This document shows positions 13,250 through 26,100 of a stretch of DNA of 64,000 bases, piece by piece. The stretch is taken from positions 17,211,501 through 17,275,500 of the forward strand of contig NC_084673.1 of NCBI RefSeq assembly GCF_028389875.1. The letters are read 5' to 3'. Position 1 is the stretch's first letter; every line of letters begins with the position of its first letter. Under the pieces are notes generated by a model. That model saw only the letters and a program-made list of their open reading frames with translations. It had not been told where the DNA came from and made no database searches. Origin of the DNA: Rhea pennata (taxonomy: Eukaryota > Chordata > Aves > Rheiformes > Rheidae). The position numbers and the translations under genes were made by a program.

Positions 13250-13990
13250 CCTTCAGTGAAAAAAGCCAGACAGGACTTTAATTCTTCAGACACTGATAAT
13301 ATGCATAATTTTATGTGCAGCCTTTTAATAATACAGCAAAAGGCTATGCAAATGTGCCAGTTTCACTTACACAGTTGAAATCTGCTTCAATAATTCTTGT
13401 GAGATAAAGAAGAGATAAACTATATATATTCCTTTGCATCAAAAGCCCGTTGCCAGCCAGCTTTTAAGAATAGTTCTGGTATTTTCTTTGTTCCAAAGTA
13501 CAAGTTGGAATCTTTATTTTCTAATAGAAGAAGAACATGCAAATGGGTTATTATGTCCTGGATACTTTCTATTCCAGGCAGCCTGCACTGGAGCCTACCT
13601 AGAGGTCTGTTGTCCTCTATAGTGCAATAGTGCTATAGTGCATCCTGTTTAAGAGCCCAGAGAAAATATATTGTTCATCACCGGTCATTGCCTGTGCATG
13701 TAATCCTTCTCCCATATCTGCCATTTGGTTTGGAAGTAACAGTGAACACTGTATATTGGGGGTTATACCATATATATTTTAAATAAGCAATTGGCAGCTC
13801 CCTGAGCTTTTCTCATGAGATTGATCGCAGCGAAGAATTGAGATGCAATATATACGGAGGTGAGGCTGCTACAGTGTAGTGAGATGGTCCTTCAAAAATC
13901 TTTGACTCCTTCAAGATGATACCCCTCAGAATTACAAACTTGTAAAGCAGAGATGGTACCTAAATGCTAAAAGTCTGAGACAAAGTGGGG

Positions 13991-14031
13991 TATTTTTGTT
14001 GGTTTTTTTGGGGTTTTTTTTGGTTTTTTTG
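13991..14031. repeat. T/G low-complexity tract
   Basis: T runs of five to eight residues alternate with short G runs. This is ordinary low-complexity DNA. Confidence 0.8.
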
Positions 14032-17000
14032 TCAGCTTGAGGTAGTTTTGGGACACTAAGTGGTTTTTGCTGTAGGAAAGTGATTCATCCTATACATTGC
14101 AGAGGAAAATTTGAAGTGCCTTTACTCTGCTGGTCTTGAGCTCAAGCAGCAACTATTCATAAGAGACTTTTCATGACTGTCAGCCAATTTCCTGTAATCA
14201 GTCTAGTTACTTCCAGAGTATAACGCTATTGTCATAAGGAACAGTGCCACCTTTGCAACTTACTTGAACAAATCCTTCTCTCCCGTGTCTGGAAATGGCA
14301 TGCGTGGCCCTGGGATGTTGGTACAGCAGTACCTCGGAGAGAAGAGGACAGGTACCAAAGCACCAGTGCTGCTCCTGCAGCTGCAACGCAGGGAAACGAC
14401 CGTGTGTTGTGTAAGGAAGACAAATCTCCAAGCGCAGTGAGAAGGCTTGCTTTGGTCTTGCATTCTTTTGTTACTACAGCTAAAGGACAGTATTCTCCAT
14501 TAGCTTTGATCTGGTGGTTGTTTTTGAAAACCAAAAATGTATCTACTGTGATAAAATTGCTAGATACTGCCTGTGCGTATTTATGCCAGAGGATGAGCAG
14601 CAAACAGGCCATCTATCACTGCAGAATTTTAGTTCTGTTATTTTAATTTCTTTAGATGCTACAATGGTATGCTTAAAATAGGTACCCAGGCCTGGGATCC
14701 CTGATGGCACTGGTATTTATCATGCAAACATCTAGCTGGGCATTCAGTGTGTGCTACATGCAGCTCTGGCTGTATTCTGTGTCTGGGGAAGATCCCCAAG
14801 AGTGACATTTGCTGGATAATTTCTTGTTAAAGAGAAACTGTGAGAAAAAATAATAGGCAGTAGAGTTGAATGCTTTTGTAGGTACTGTCATTTTTGTTCT
14901 TTAGAAAAAGGCATACCAAGGACAAGAGTGACTGGAAAGTTTAAGGGCAAATGATGAAGTTTTGCGTATTCTGGCTAGGTTTACTTCTAAAGCTGCATAA
15001 GATACTTCAAAGCACTATAAGGGGCCTAGATTAAAGTATCTCTTATAATACTGTTTAAATCAGAGCTTAAGGAGATTTAACATCTGGCGAAACAGTTAAA
15101 AAAGCAAGATTAGTTGCTTTTGGACCTTGACAAATTGCAAATAGAAATGTAATATTTTTCCGTGGTCTAGCTCTGATTGAATTTTAATTCCTGTCCAATT
15201 AAAACTAGTCAAAAACAGGAGCACTGAGAGCACAGAACTGAACAAAAACCAACTGTGAATTACATGGGATTGGTCCTGTATGCTTATATAGGCTAAGGAA
15301 GATGTCCCAGATTGGTCAGTGCCTCAACATTTTGTGTCCAATTTGAGAAAAAAGTGAAAATGTAAGTTATTGTATTATCTTGACTTGGAAGCCTGCAAAA
15401 CGTAAACATGCTCTGAGTATTGGCAGAATTCTGACAAATGCTGCTGGAGCGGTTAAAACTGATGGTGTTTGCTGTGTGCCATCACCAGGTGTTGCCATCC
15501 CCTCAGAAAAATGCAGAAGGGAGCATCTGCCAGGGCCTTGGCCTTGCCAGCTCCAAGGCAAGTGTCTTGGATTAACCTCAACAGAAATGAGATTGACCTA
15601 AGTTGGCCAGAGCTGAGCTGGAGCTCTTGAAGCATGAGCATCATCTGCTGACTCCTCTGGGGGAATTACCTGTCTGCAAAAATAGCCAAAGTGGGGACAG
15701 CACCTTCTTAAACTGATGCTACAAAAGTGGTTGTGTCATTGCCTTCTTTATTTCTTAATAATTGTCCCGGGGTTACCTACCCTTAAACATTTGGCTGTCA
15801 CTTTGGCATCCTGGTCCATGGAAAGTAGCAGCCTTCCCCCCATGCTGGCAAATAGAAGGGGCTTTTGGATAACTCTACAGATCAGCATGTGGTTTTTCTT
15901 CTCACTCATCTACCTCCCTGTATTGGCAATGCACACAAGGTCCTTCAACTGACCTCACAGACGGATCGTATTCACGTAAATATGCCTCCTATTCTATATA
16001 TAAACCTCCTTTTTTTCCCCGACATTATCAGAGAATATTGCCTGCAGGTGTTATCCAAGACCAGCCAATGCACCAATCTGGGCCTTATTTCAGCAGTACT
16101 GACTGATGGAGAGGGTGCTTCTTTTCAGCTAAGAGTGCCAAGACCTAGCTTATCTGGTAATTAACTGCCAGCAAATTCCTCCTGCCGGTCATTATTACTT
16201 AAATAAGTAGTAGATGGAGGGGAGAGCTTATCATTAATAGCTAGGAAATGCTAGATAGCTGCTGTTTTTGCTGTTTTAGACCATTCAAGTTTAAAGAAAA
16301 ACCTACAGTTACCTTTTAGGGTGTTATATGTTGGCCTGCAAGTTGTCTTATATATGGATCTTTATACAGCATTTAGAGATCAGCATAATAACTGGTAAGA
16401 AAATAGGACTATGCCAAATTTGTAATTTTTAGTACAATTGTTGTTGCACTTGGTTGCTTTTAGTATGCTTTTAAAGCATGCATTAACTTTAAGAGACTGC
16501 AACACGCTAAAGTCATAGCCACAGATTCAGGCAGTATGGATGCTGCTCTGAGCAATGAGCAAGATGTTCATTTGGTATTTCTGTCTGATACTGTGCTTCA
16601 TTGAAACCCATAAGAAATACCCATAATAAAATATGCAATGTAGAAAGAAATATAAATAAGATTTACTAAATAAATACAGACCTCATATTTATATAAATAT
16701 CTTTGAGATTTATTTAACTGTGAATGTAAAAATAGATGAATATTACATATAAATAAACATGCTAAAAGACAATAAACAAATAAATATAACCTGCCACATA
16801 AGCACAATATAACAAAATGTCTTATATTTCTAGATAGACAAAAGAAGCTTAATTCAGAGTTGCCTTGTGGTCCTTTAGCTGGCAACTAACAATCTTTTCG
16901 CGGGAGAGCACGTACCCAAATTCACCGCTGTGCGAAGGCAGACTCTTAGTTTTTGCCTTGTGCGTATTAGAGAATTGCGTACGGCTTCTCATTTGTCTGT

Positions 17001-17198
17001 ATTACGAACAAATAGTAAAGCAAAGGCTCTTTTCCATCTTACTGTGAGAGTGATTCATGCCACTGCTTTCCCTTTCTTGCACTACTATTCAGTAGCTAGA
17101 GCCTTCAAAAGCAATATATTCCAGGAAGAAAGCTCAGCTAGTACAGTTTACCAGGGATGTTATAAATATTGCTAGCTTTATATGCTGGTGCACATATG

Positions 17199-17270
17199 GG
17201 CTGAAATCCTAACCTCAGTGAAATGGGTGGGAGCTTCTGCACTCACTACACTGGGATCAAGATTTCACCC
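17199..17270. mobile_element. Degenerate palindromic MITE-like repeat
   Basis: The left edge GGCTGAAATCCTAACCTCAG and the right edge CACTGGGATCAAGATTTCACCC (reverse complement) pair over about 17 of 22 positions, with a short centre. The arrangement matches the widespread amniote palindromic repeats whose arms read like 'GGTGAAATCCTGGCCCCATTG'. It is probably an old non-autonomous DNA transposon copy. The family name is not certain. Confidence 0.6.
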
Positions 17271-18164
17271 ACTGGATGTTAAAATGTAAAATATCACCAT
17301 ATGTGGTGGATGTAGAGCCCTGCCTATCTACTGTACCGTTGGCAACTATTCTTTACCACAATGTCAAGATCGCTTCTTATATAAATTATTTGCTTGAAAT
17401 TGTGTCCTTTCAATGGAGTTGTGTGTATTGATGATACCCAGATGACAGTAGTTGCTTCTAGATATGTTACCGAACATGTCTAATTTAAATCCTAAGATTT
17501 CAGAAGAGAGATGTAGTAAGGCTTATAGAAGAACAAAGCAGGCTACCCTGGGGCAAGTAAGAACTAAGGAAGCTACAGTACTGGTATTTTAGCACAGATG
17601 CAAAGCAGACTGCATAATTTGCTGCAGACGTATCCCCTTCTGCAGGAGGCGTGTTTGCCTGTTATGCAGCATTTGAACATAGTGTATTACATAGCTTGCT
17701 GCTGAGAAAATCAACCAGGCTGTGTGCACACTGTGCAACACCCACAGACTGGATTGTACCCTGGCTGGAAGAACCACCCTAGCACGGAGACAGGAACAGG
17801 AGGTATTTAGCAGAAAGACAGCTCATGACAAGTGAGGGAGAAGGTGGAATTGGTGATTCAAAACTTTCTTTTCCAACACTAAAGACTGATGTTAAGTCAA
17901 GCAGAACAAAAGAGCACATTTGTTTACAGTTCACACAGATTGGAAGGCATTGCTTCTGTCTGAGTAACGAGAGATTGTATTTTAGGGTTAACAGGCAGAG
18001 GGGGAGGCATCCTTTTGCATAACCTTCATATATTAGTTTTTAGTTGCAAGCGTGTGGGTTTTTAAATTTTTTTCAATAACTTTATTTAAATCTTTTCAGG
18101 CTTGTGTGTATTAATATTACAATTTATTACAAAAAACAACTTCACCCTGGTTTTAGAACTAACG

Positions 18165-18330
18165 GATTAGGATTCAGGCAGGCCGGCTGTCCGTTCTGAT
18201 TTTGCTAGCTTCTGCCTGTGATTTTAGGCAAGCCCCATTCAGTTTTCAGTCTCAGCTTTTCATCTGTGAAATGGGAATAAGCATGGTAGTGCCTTTGCTT
18301 GCCTCACCTAGTCATATCTCCAACACATGT
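18165..18330 (+). mobile_element. MIR/CORE-SINE remnant
   Basis: The segment TTTTAGGCAAGCCCC, then TCAGTCTCAGCTTTTCATC, then TGTGAAATGGGAATAAGCAT, followed by GCCTCACCTAG, reproduces the conserved MIR core in order. In that core the consensus has 'ttgggcaagtcac', 'tgcctcagtttcc', 'catctgtaaaatggggataa' and 'tacctcac'. The tRNA-like head is decayed, and no functional RNA polymerase III boxes are claimed. Confidence 0.75.
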
Positions 18331-19254
18331 GCAGTGTGCTGACTTTTTATAAAACCTGGTGTATAATATAAACAGGAAGATGTGAGCCTTGGTAACATCA
18401 CCGAGGAAGTAGGTCTCCTTCGGGTGTCCTGTAGACCCATTATTCCTTGTTCTTACATGATCGTACTGCAGTTATATACATGCTGAATAAAGATGCTTAT
18501 AAGGGCACAGAGTCAGTATGCAAATAACTTTTTTAATAAAAATGCCCCAAAAAGGAAAGCCATTTACTGAGGGAAAGTTAAAGATGAAACAGAAACACAA
18601 TAAGCCAGAACTACGTTTCAGCAATGCAGAAAAATCGATGTCTAAAATGAAGTTTTATATACATCTAAAAGTTATATATTTCTTTGGTGTCTAGTTTTTC
18701 TTTTTATCAAAGAAAAATTTGGTTGAAAAATTATTTGGCTTGAAAACTTTTTCTAGCTATTTTCAGTCTTGCTAGGTTTAGTTAGAGCTAGGTCTTAATT
18801 TTAAATTATATCAGCTGTTTCTCCATGCCGGAGATGTGTAGTCTTGGCTTTTCTTATCAAAACCTCTGATTTGTTTATTGTGTTAAGGGCACGTTGTGGA
18901 TAGCTGTTCTGGGTTGTCCAAAAAGAGAAGAGAAAAGAATAAGCTGCAGTTATTTGTACACTTCTTACTTTAGAGCTCTACAGTAAAAGGAAATTGGAAA
19001 TGAAATGGCTGGTTCCAAGCAGAAGCATTTAAATGAAAAGATCTGTGCTCAGTTTCAGCTAGTGCCAAGATGTGATCAAATCATTTCTCATTTTATCAAT
19101 CCTATAAGTGTTGCTCAAGCAAGAGGTACCAGAGAAACTAGCACTGTAATTTTTCTAATCACTTTTTTTTTTTATTATTGGCTTAGTTACAAAAGACTTT
19201 AGAGATTAAGAGTATTTTTGGTTGTTTTTCTTTAACCGGGAAGTGCTTAGGGTT

Positions 19255-19545
19255 CGTTTTAGGAAGGGGCTGGTTTCTTCTGGAGCGGCGCGAGGCCGCA
19301 GCGCGGCTGGCGGTCGCCGAGGGTGCAGAACCGCCCCGGCGCCGGCGCTGGGGAGCTTTCGTGCTCGGCGGCGGCCGCTGCTCCGCAGCCCGTCAGCTCG
19401 TGCCGGGGACAACCGCCGCCACCGCCGCCACCGCCGCCGCCGCGGCCTTCCCGGGCCCGAGCGGGGAGCTAAGCCGGAGCGGTCGCCTCAGCCCGGCCCC
19501 GGCCCCCGCTGCAGTGCCACCGAAGCAGAAGCCGGCGCGTGTATG
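19255..19545. other. CpG island with (CCGCCA)n-like core, possible unannotated promoter
   Basis: About 290 bases of very dense CpG sequence include a short GCCGCC/ACCGCC triplet array near 19,413-19,442 and NotI-type GCGGCCGC near 19,371. It sits abruptly in AT-rich DNA, 29 kb upstream of GRIA3. Composition of this kind is typical of 5' untranslated first exons and promoters. The open frames through it are GC artefacts with no domain similarity that I recognise. A distal GRIA3 promoter, a long non-coding RNA promoter or an orphan CpG island are all possible. Confidence 0.6.
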
Positions 19546-19652
19546 TGTTTCTCCTGTTATATTTCTGAAGTGGCTTCAAATTGCCCAAGAATGTCACAGG
19601 AAGCAAACGGAAGACAAATGAACTCATTTATAGATAAAGGAGGAAGGAGGAG

Positions 19653-19763
19653 CTGGATTTTCAAAGCCGCTTATGTGATTTAGAGCCATAACTCCCGTCA
19701 TAACTCCCAGTTCATTGGGAATTGACTGTCTAAATCTTTCAATCTCTTTTAAAACTACCACCC
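19653..19763. mobile_element. Degenerate palindromic MITE-like repeat
   Basis: The left part CTGGATTTTCAAAGCCGCTT with TAACTCCC and the right part AGTTCATTGGGAATTGACTG with an AAAACTACCACCCA end match the symmetric amniote repeat. In that repeat 'ggattttcaaag...cctaactcccattga' faces 'tcaatgggaattggg...tttgaaaatccca'. It overlaps the C-terminal part of a 46-codon frame starting near 19,543, which is therefore not called as a gene. Confidence 0.65.
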
Positions 19764-20125
19764 AATAATTTTTCCCTAGGCAGATATCACTAGCTATTGC
19801 TTTTCCCCAATGAGATAAGTGTGTCATAAATAAAAGTCAGCAAAGTCAGCAAACTAACACCACAGTATACACTTTTTATACGCTTTCACAGTGGTAAAGT
19901 AATATCTATATGAAAAGTTTAAATAGTTTAGTTCTCCTATGGATTAATACATATTTAGTCTGTAAAATATTGATTCCTTGCCAAATCTCATCTAGGGTAG
20001 CGCTTTTCAAGTCTGTTTTCCATTTCAGTTTGGTTTAAAGGATCAGAGAAACTCCATTACCCAATAAGCTCAATAAATCAGGGAGACTGAAATCTCAGAT
20101 TCAAAATCAAGTGTATCTAAATGCT

Positions 20126-20160
20126 AAAAAAAAAAAAAAAGTAAAAAAAAAAAAAAGAAA
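20126..20160. repeat. A-rich simple repeat
   Basis: Two runs of about 14-15 A are separated by GT. No retroposon body is attached. Confidence 0.85.
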
Positions 20161-20319
20161 GTGTTATGTTAGAATTAGGTAAATACGTAAAACTGCAGTC
20201 ACCTCACTGAAATTAAATCTGCGCCCCACCTCTATGGTACCTGCAGTGCTTGTTTTCCGTGAACATGCAGACGAGGTTTCTCTTACTCCCAGCCAGACTG
20301 AAGCTCGTTGAACGCTTTG

Positions 20320-20460
20320 AGGCACCTCGATGCCAGCGTGTCGGTGCTCCCGCGCGAGCAACGCGGGTGCTGCTGCCTGCGCCGCGCGCCTGCACCAGCA
20401 CGGCTTCCCTGCTGGCGAGGCTGCAGCCCCGTGTGTAGTCCCTGCGCAGCCCCGCTCCCC
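20320..20460. other. Small CpG-rich islet
   Basis: About 140 bases with GCGCGAGCAACGCGG and GCCGCGCGCC-type sequence lie 0.8 kb from the 19.3 kb island. Short open frames on both strands are compositional. It could belong to the same regulatory unit as the 19.3 kb island. Confidence 0.45.
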
Positions 20461-21599
20461 TTGGAAGTATATGGAATATTTAGAAGTAGGCATATCATTT
20501 TCTGTTGGAAGACTTTTTCTGATTTTTTGGTTTGCCAGTTTTAAATTATTTCATTTTAAGAAAATATATGTGTAGAATATCTGCTGCAGGCTGAGGAGTT
20601 TTGGGGACCTTTCAGCTAAAATCGTATGAGCGTTTCTCAGAAAAGGATAAGAGGAAAGGAGGGTGAGTTATTTTTCTAATGTAAGCATTTTTACAGCATT
20701 TCATCATGAAACTCTAATAATGCCATGCTTTGGAGACAATATTTAGCAGGGTGTTCATCTCACTTGATTTTATCCATCCAGAAACTATATGTCCAGTCTA
20801 AACCCATCATCTAGGCTTCTGTACGGCCAATGAAGGGAGGCATCACCAAGTCATTCACTCCATCTTTTTTAGACACTTATTTTAGAGCAATATGGATCAC
20901 CTTCTGGTGGTGTCAGTGTCTTGGTAATGTACAGAGCAGAACCCTGGATAATTTAGTTTAGATTAATGCTTCTTAGATGTTTAACACTAGGTGAGATGAA
21001 CTCTGGCTTAAAGCTTGGACTGGGAGATGGCCAACTGTGTTGTAATTGCCTCTTATTGCCCTCCCTGTTTTACACATTCAGTAGAGACTATTTATGGTGT
21101 CAGAGTCTCCAAAGTATCCATATGTGTAGCTCCTCATCCTAATCAGACAATTCTGTACCTTTTCTGAACACCACCTGTGCCTGTTATGTCCAAGCATCCT
21201 GCAGCTGAACTGGACTTCCCCACCATTATTTTTTTCTCCTGACAAGAGCTGCCATTGGCAGAGCACAGAAGGGTTCGGAAGAAGCAGACAAGCCAAACAT
21301 ACATTTCACCGATGTGCACTGGGGATCACGGCACTCCTGGCCTCTTCAGATGTGTTGGTCACATCAGATCATATCAATCATATCCTATTTTACTCATTTT
21401 CTTTATGCAGGATTATTCTGCTCAGAAGCCAGAGAGGATAGGGAAGACTCAAAAGCTTTTTGAACAGTCTGACACAACCTGTCCTAACGTTCTGTCTGCA
21501 CGTGTAGTAGGGTTTCCATATCCTAGACAACTTACAGACTAGCATATAATTGTAGCACCTTTAAAAAGGTAATTGGATTAAAACGTATTTCTTAAAGAG

Positions 21600-23110
21600 G
21601 TTTCTAATCTTGTTTTTAAGACTCTTGGGATAGTGAGTCTACCACCTGTTCCAATATTTAATCACCTCTAGAACTAGAGACTCGGTTTACTTTGAGATTT
21701 TTCTGATATTTTGAGATTTGTCTTATTTTAACTTTTAGCTGCTGTTATGCTTTTATGAAGGCTAGCAATCATCTCCCATCAGCTTTGTTTTTCCTTTTTT
21801 TTTCCAAATGTAACTATATACTATGATCTCCACCTTCTCCTTGGTAAACTGGAGCAGTGCTGTTCCATGATCCTGCCTCAGAGCAGAAAGCGTTTCCTAG
21901 CTTCATGTCATCCCTTCACTCTCTTAAGCCATTTTAACATTTCCATGTCTTTGTCAAATGTAGATGCCAGATAGCTTTAAGACCATACTTGTCGTTGCTT
22001 TGAGGAGGGAAAAAATAGTTGGATAATTTCACCTCCTTTTATTCATCCAAGGATGATAGTAGCCTGTACCACCACAAAACTGCAGTGAGCATTCATGTTG
22101 AGGTATCTGTGTGTGATGACTCCGGAGCTTCTCTGCATCAGACAGACTCATGCTCTGGCTTGTAAGTGGCTCCTAATCCATAGATATCACTTTCACTCAT
22201 GTTCTGGATGGATTGCTGCACATTTGGATAAAATTAAAAATATTATGTTGGCTTGTGAACATTTTTTCAGGTAATTCAGATCATACTGTAACAGCAGCCT
22301 CTCCTTTTTGCTAACTTTAGAGTTAATAAAAATATTGGCGTTTGTTGGAACACAAACCTATCCTGAAGTGTTACCAATAGAAGCAAACTAAAAGTTGCTA
22401 TCCCCTCAGTAGCACCTATATTTTGTGATCTGTCAGTGGGCCAGTAATCCAGTTAATCTGTCCTGTGTTACTTTACTGTAATACGCTTTTTAAATCAAAA
22501 TTTGATGTGGTATTAAGTAAAATGCCTTGAAGAACTCATGTACCCTACCTCAAAAGAATTGCCAATATCAACCAAGGACACACTCCTGCCAAAACAGCAT
22601 CTACTTTCCAGCAGTGCTGACTGGCATCTATAGTATTTTTAGGTTCAGATGTTTTGCTGGCACAGTCCTGAGTGAACTGTTCTATTATGCTCTATTATTG
22701 ATGTAGGACTTACTAATCTGTTATTTTACAGATCATCCTTCTCATACATTGAGATTATGTTGGCAGCTACCAGCCCTTTGACGTTTTCTCAGGTTGTCAA
22801 AGTGTGCTAAAATTAATATTGATGGTTGAGAGGAAGTTCACTGACTAGTTCCATTAAGGCTCTTGAGCTTGAGTTATCTGCATATTTTGGTCTGAAAACA
22901 TTTCTGATTTGAAGATTTAACAGATGTTGCTTCACATTTTCCTTTGTTTCATCTGGTAACTTTTCTGAATGTTTCTGCTTTTTAAGCATATTGTGTGAGG
23001 TACTTCTCCAATTAGCTGCAGTAAAGGGTGGATTTTGAGTTCTTCCCTAAGAAGCCCTATAATTGTGCACATCTGATTTGCCTTTCTCATTGCAGTAATT
23101 CCACTTAAAT
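21600..23110 (-). mobile_element. Fossil CR1/L3-like LINE, RT to 3' end, minus strand
   Basis: Read on the + strand, this is a decayed reverse complement of a CR1/L3-type element. From its 3' region inward it shows TCTACCACCTGTTCCAATAT with TTTAATCACC, then GCTGCTGTTATGCTTTTATG, then TTCATCCAAGGATGATAGTA. Next come CATTCATGTTGAGGTATCTG, TTTGATGTGGTATTAAGTAA and GATCATCCTTCTCATACATT. The last blocks correspond to the reverse-transcriptase part of the consensus that I recall. No open frame survives. The 5' (right-hand) limit is uncertain. Age is similar to the 6 kb copy. Confidence 0.62.
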
Positions 23111-26100
23111 CAAATGGGGGGGGGCGAATATGAAAAGCAGTTATCAAGAAGATTTCAGGTTGCATTTCCAAAACAAACAGTACCAGTTACAAAGCCCAGA
23201 TCTGGTTATCTGTGTGTTATCTCCAGTTCATAGATGGATATATACAGGGCTTCGATCTGGTATTGTACAGATATGAGTGGGTTATACTGTTCATTTTAGT
23301 ATCTGTGTTTCCTTAGGTCTAGATATATTTGAGTAAGGCCAAGCTAAATTTGTGCCAACAACAAAGGTCTGACTGACTTTACATTCTTCTCCATATGTAC
23401 TTAAGAAACTGGAGCAACAAATGAGAGTAGAAGAATTGGCCAAAATGTGGATGTATGCAGATGATCAGAAATTTTATAAAGAGAAATCGAAAATGAAGGA
23501 AAATTCCGTCCAACATCAGAAGTTATTTGCTGAGTAAATAGCTTGATGTCTCTGGCCATGAGGCAAAGCAGGTGTTTTCAGGAAGCAGGAGTGTCCCCAT
23601 GTTTTCTGCATGGAGGCAGACTTCTGGTGTGGCATCCTTATTGCTCCACAGCCTTAGCCCAAGGTAAAGGGAGGAGGGAGAGAGATCAGAAATAAGAGTA
23701 TTTCATTTTGAACATAAAAGTTGCCAAGTGACATTGTAAGATTTACCTGTGCAGGGTAACAAACCACATAGGTGCACTCAATCACAATAAAAGAATATTA
23801 AAAACATTGATATATGGTTGTTATTACAAAATGCAAAGTGAAAATATATCTGAAAGTAATTTTTCCCTATTTCATTGTAGTTTACAACATGCACACTCAA
23901 TACTAGACATCAGCTCTGTAAACTATGATATAATGGCTTCTTGCCTAATCCTAAGCAGTGCCATTATAAGCAATTTTAACATATTTTATTGGGTCAGTGA
24001 AAATCTTATTCTCTGAAAGACTGTAATAGAATGAATTGCTTTATGAAAAATACAGCCTAGTAGCACATGCAGTTTGGAGGGCTGATCCATGCCAGGAGGA
24101 TTCCCTGGCATTAATAAACTTCTCATGCTTGAGAGCCACATGCTTCTCCTCTGCACGTGGCTGGCTCTCCCACGTGCAGGTGCTCGTGGTGCACCAGCTC
24201 GGGTGCCTCTGTGAGACCTCCTCCCAAATTTCATGGTCCTAAGACAGACAGGTTCTTCTGCAAATGAGTATTTTTCCATTACGTTAACCTAGTAGCTACT
24301 GCTAGGTAAGCTGCGATGATTTTCAGGTTTTTTTCAGGACAGAGGCCCCTCAACACTTTGCAGCAGCAGAAGAGGCGCCTGCGGCATGTGGTTAAGCCTG
24401 GTGACATCAGCCTGTTCTTCTTCCTTGCCTTTCTTGGATCCCATATAGACCGTTACCCTTGGGGCTCACAAACCACTGCTGTGAACAAACACACAAATCA
24501 AACTGTGGCACTAGCACTGTTTGCAGGCTGTTGTTCACTTCACATTTGCTTTGCCTCTCCAGACTGCAAAGCTTTTAGGGCAGGAACTGCCTTTTCTCTG
24601 CCTAATGCTCAGTACAGTAAGGACCGGACTTCAGGTGACAATAATGGAACCCCGACAATGAATCACCATAACGAACAACCCCGGGGGACTGTCACCCGGG
24701 GCAGGGGGATTCCTCCATGGAAACCCAGCAAGGCAGGGGCTGATCACAATGAGGCAGAGGAGGAGCTGGAAGAAGTTTTCCTTCCCACTACTGACTCTAT
24801 CCTTTGTCTATTTTTGCTGCTATTTCACTAGCATGGTAGGACACAGAAGTTCAGAGTGTAATATGCATTTCTTACCATAGCTGCTGTACATGCAGTGAAG
24901 TGCAGTACAAAATGCTGCATCCATGCTTGCTGTCTTACATATGGCTGTCTAAATCCTGACACAAGGATTGTACCCATGCTGTTAATTCCAGAAATCTGAC
25001 ATTTCTCAAGATGAGGCCAAATGTGTTTACAGACAGATTTCGGAGTTTATTCAACCTGAAAGGTACCTCTCATCTTTTGAAATGTCAGGCTGTTGCTCCA
25101 ACAAGAGTACAAGAGATAGGGCCAGTGTTGCACAGCTCCATTTTTAAATGAGCACTATCTGATTGAAGCTCCCAGCATTCACCCAGCTTAGTGTTTTGCT
25201 ATGATATGTTGGCTACGCTGGTGAAGTGTAGTTACTTGAGCCCACTGTACAGACCTCAAAATTTTTGCATGTACTTCCCCAGCAGTCCCCAAATTCCTGT
25301 ACCCTTTACAACCCTTATATCTATTTCAACAACTGTAATATCTTCACCTGAGGGACTGTACATTTTAAATGAGCCACTTGACAAGGTAGGATGTGGGTTT
25401 GCTATAGAGCTGCTCTGCTGCACAAGGTTGTTAGCGTCTCACTGTGCATCTGCAGTGGGCAGGCTACCTCTGTGCTGCAAGAGCAGCTCAGGAACTGCAG
25501 TACTGAAAATGTCACAAAAATGATGATCTGTTGTCTCCTGCTCCAACTCCCAGTGCCTACAGCTTCCATACAATTTCTCTGTATCTACTCTGTACTTTAG
25601 AGTTCTCTACAGAATCCATGTGTAATATGTAAGCACTCATACTATAACATACATGTACCTATGTTCTGGCTGGAGATGCTTTTAAACAGAAATGATCTAT
25701 TTAGGATATGGAGCATGCCTTTGTATTTTCAGTCTAGATGAACTCAATGACTAGTCTTGACTATTTGCCTCTAAATTGCCAGGATATGGAGAATGGAAAA
25801 TCTGGAAAATCGAACAGAAAGGCAGGATATTAAAACATGATTAATAAATCACACATCTATGTAATCATTTGATTGTTAGAGAAACCCACTTTGGTTAGTC
25901 TGCTGGAATCACGTTAGAGCTCGCTGTGAGATGCTGATGTGGATTTGCTGTTGCCACTGAGGACTTGATTGAACCTCTGGCCCGAAGTACGAATGAGCTG
26001 GTGTGCACTGAGCAGTGGAACCACTTTGACTCGGCTCTCTGCTAGAGCAAGAAGACTTTAGTTTAATATAATTCAGTACAAAATTAAAGGTTGGATTCTG

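Larger units (their letters stand above)
6620..17190. other. Intergenic AT-rich DNA, no gene recognised
   Basis: No coding exon, tRNA or recent transposon is recognised over this stretch. It contains T-rich simple repeats, a long poly-T tract and a weak MIR-like segment, all listed separately. At about 11,771-11,784 the sequence ATTTGCAAATGCAT combines an octamer-like palindrome with an ATGCAT core, which might be a POU-type site. A short CCTCAGCTGGTGTAA motif near 11,371 resembles the edge of a palindromic amniote repeat but is too short to call. GC content rises modestly at about 12.15-12.25 and 12.54-12.78 kb without further features. Confidence 0.55.

Noticed and set aside
19222..19683. 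153-codon frame and an internal 46-codon ATG frame at the 19.3 kb island
   Set aside because: The long frame starts with TTG and is GC-driven. The 46-codon part runs into a palindromic repeat, so it is unlikely to be a protein.
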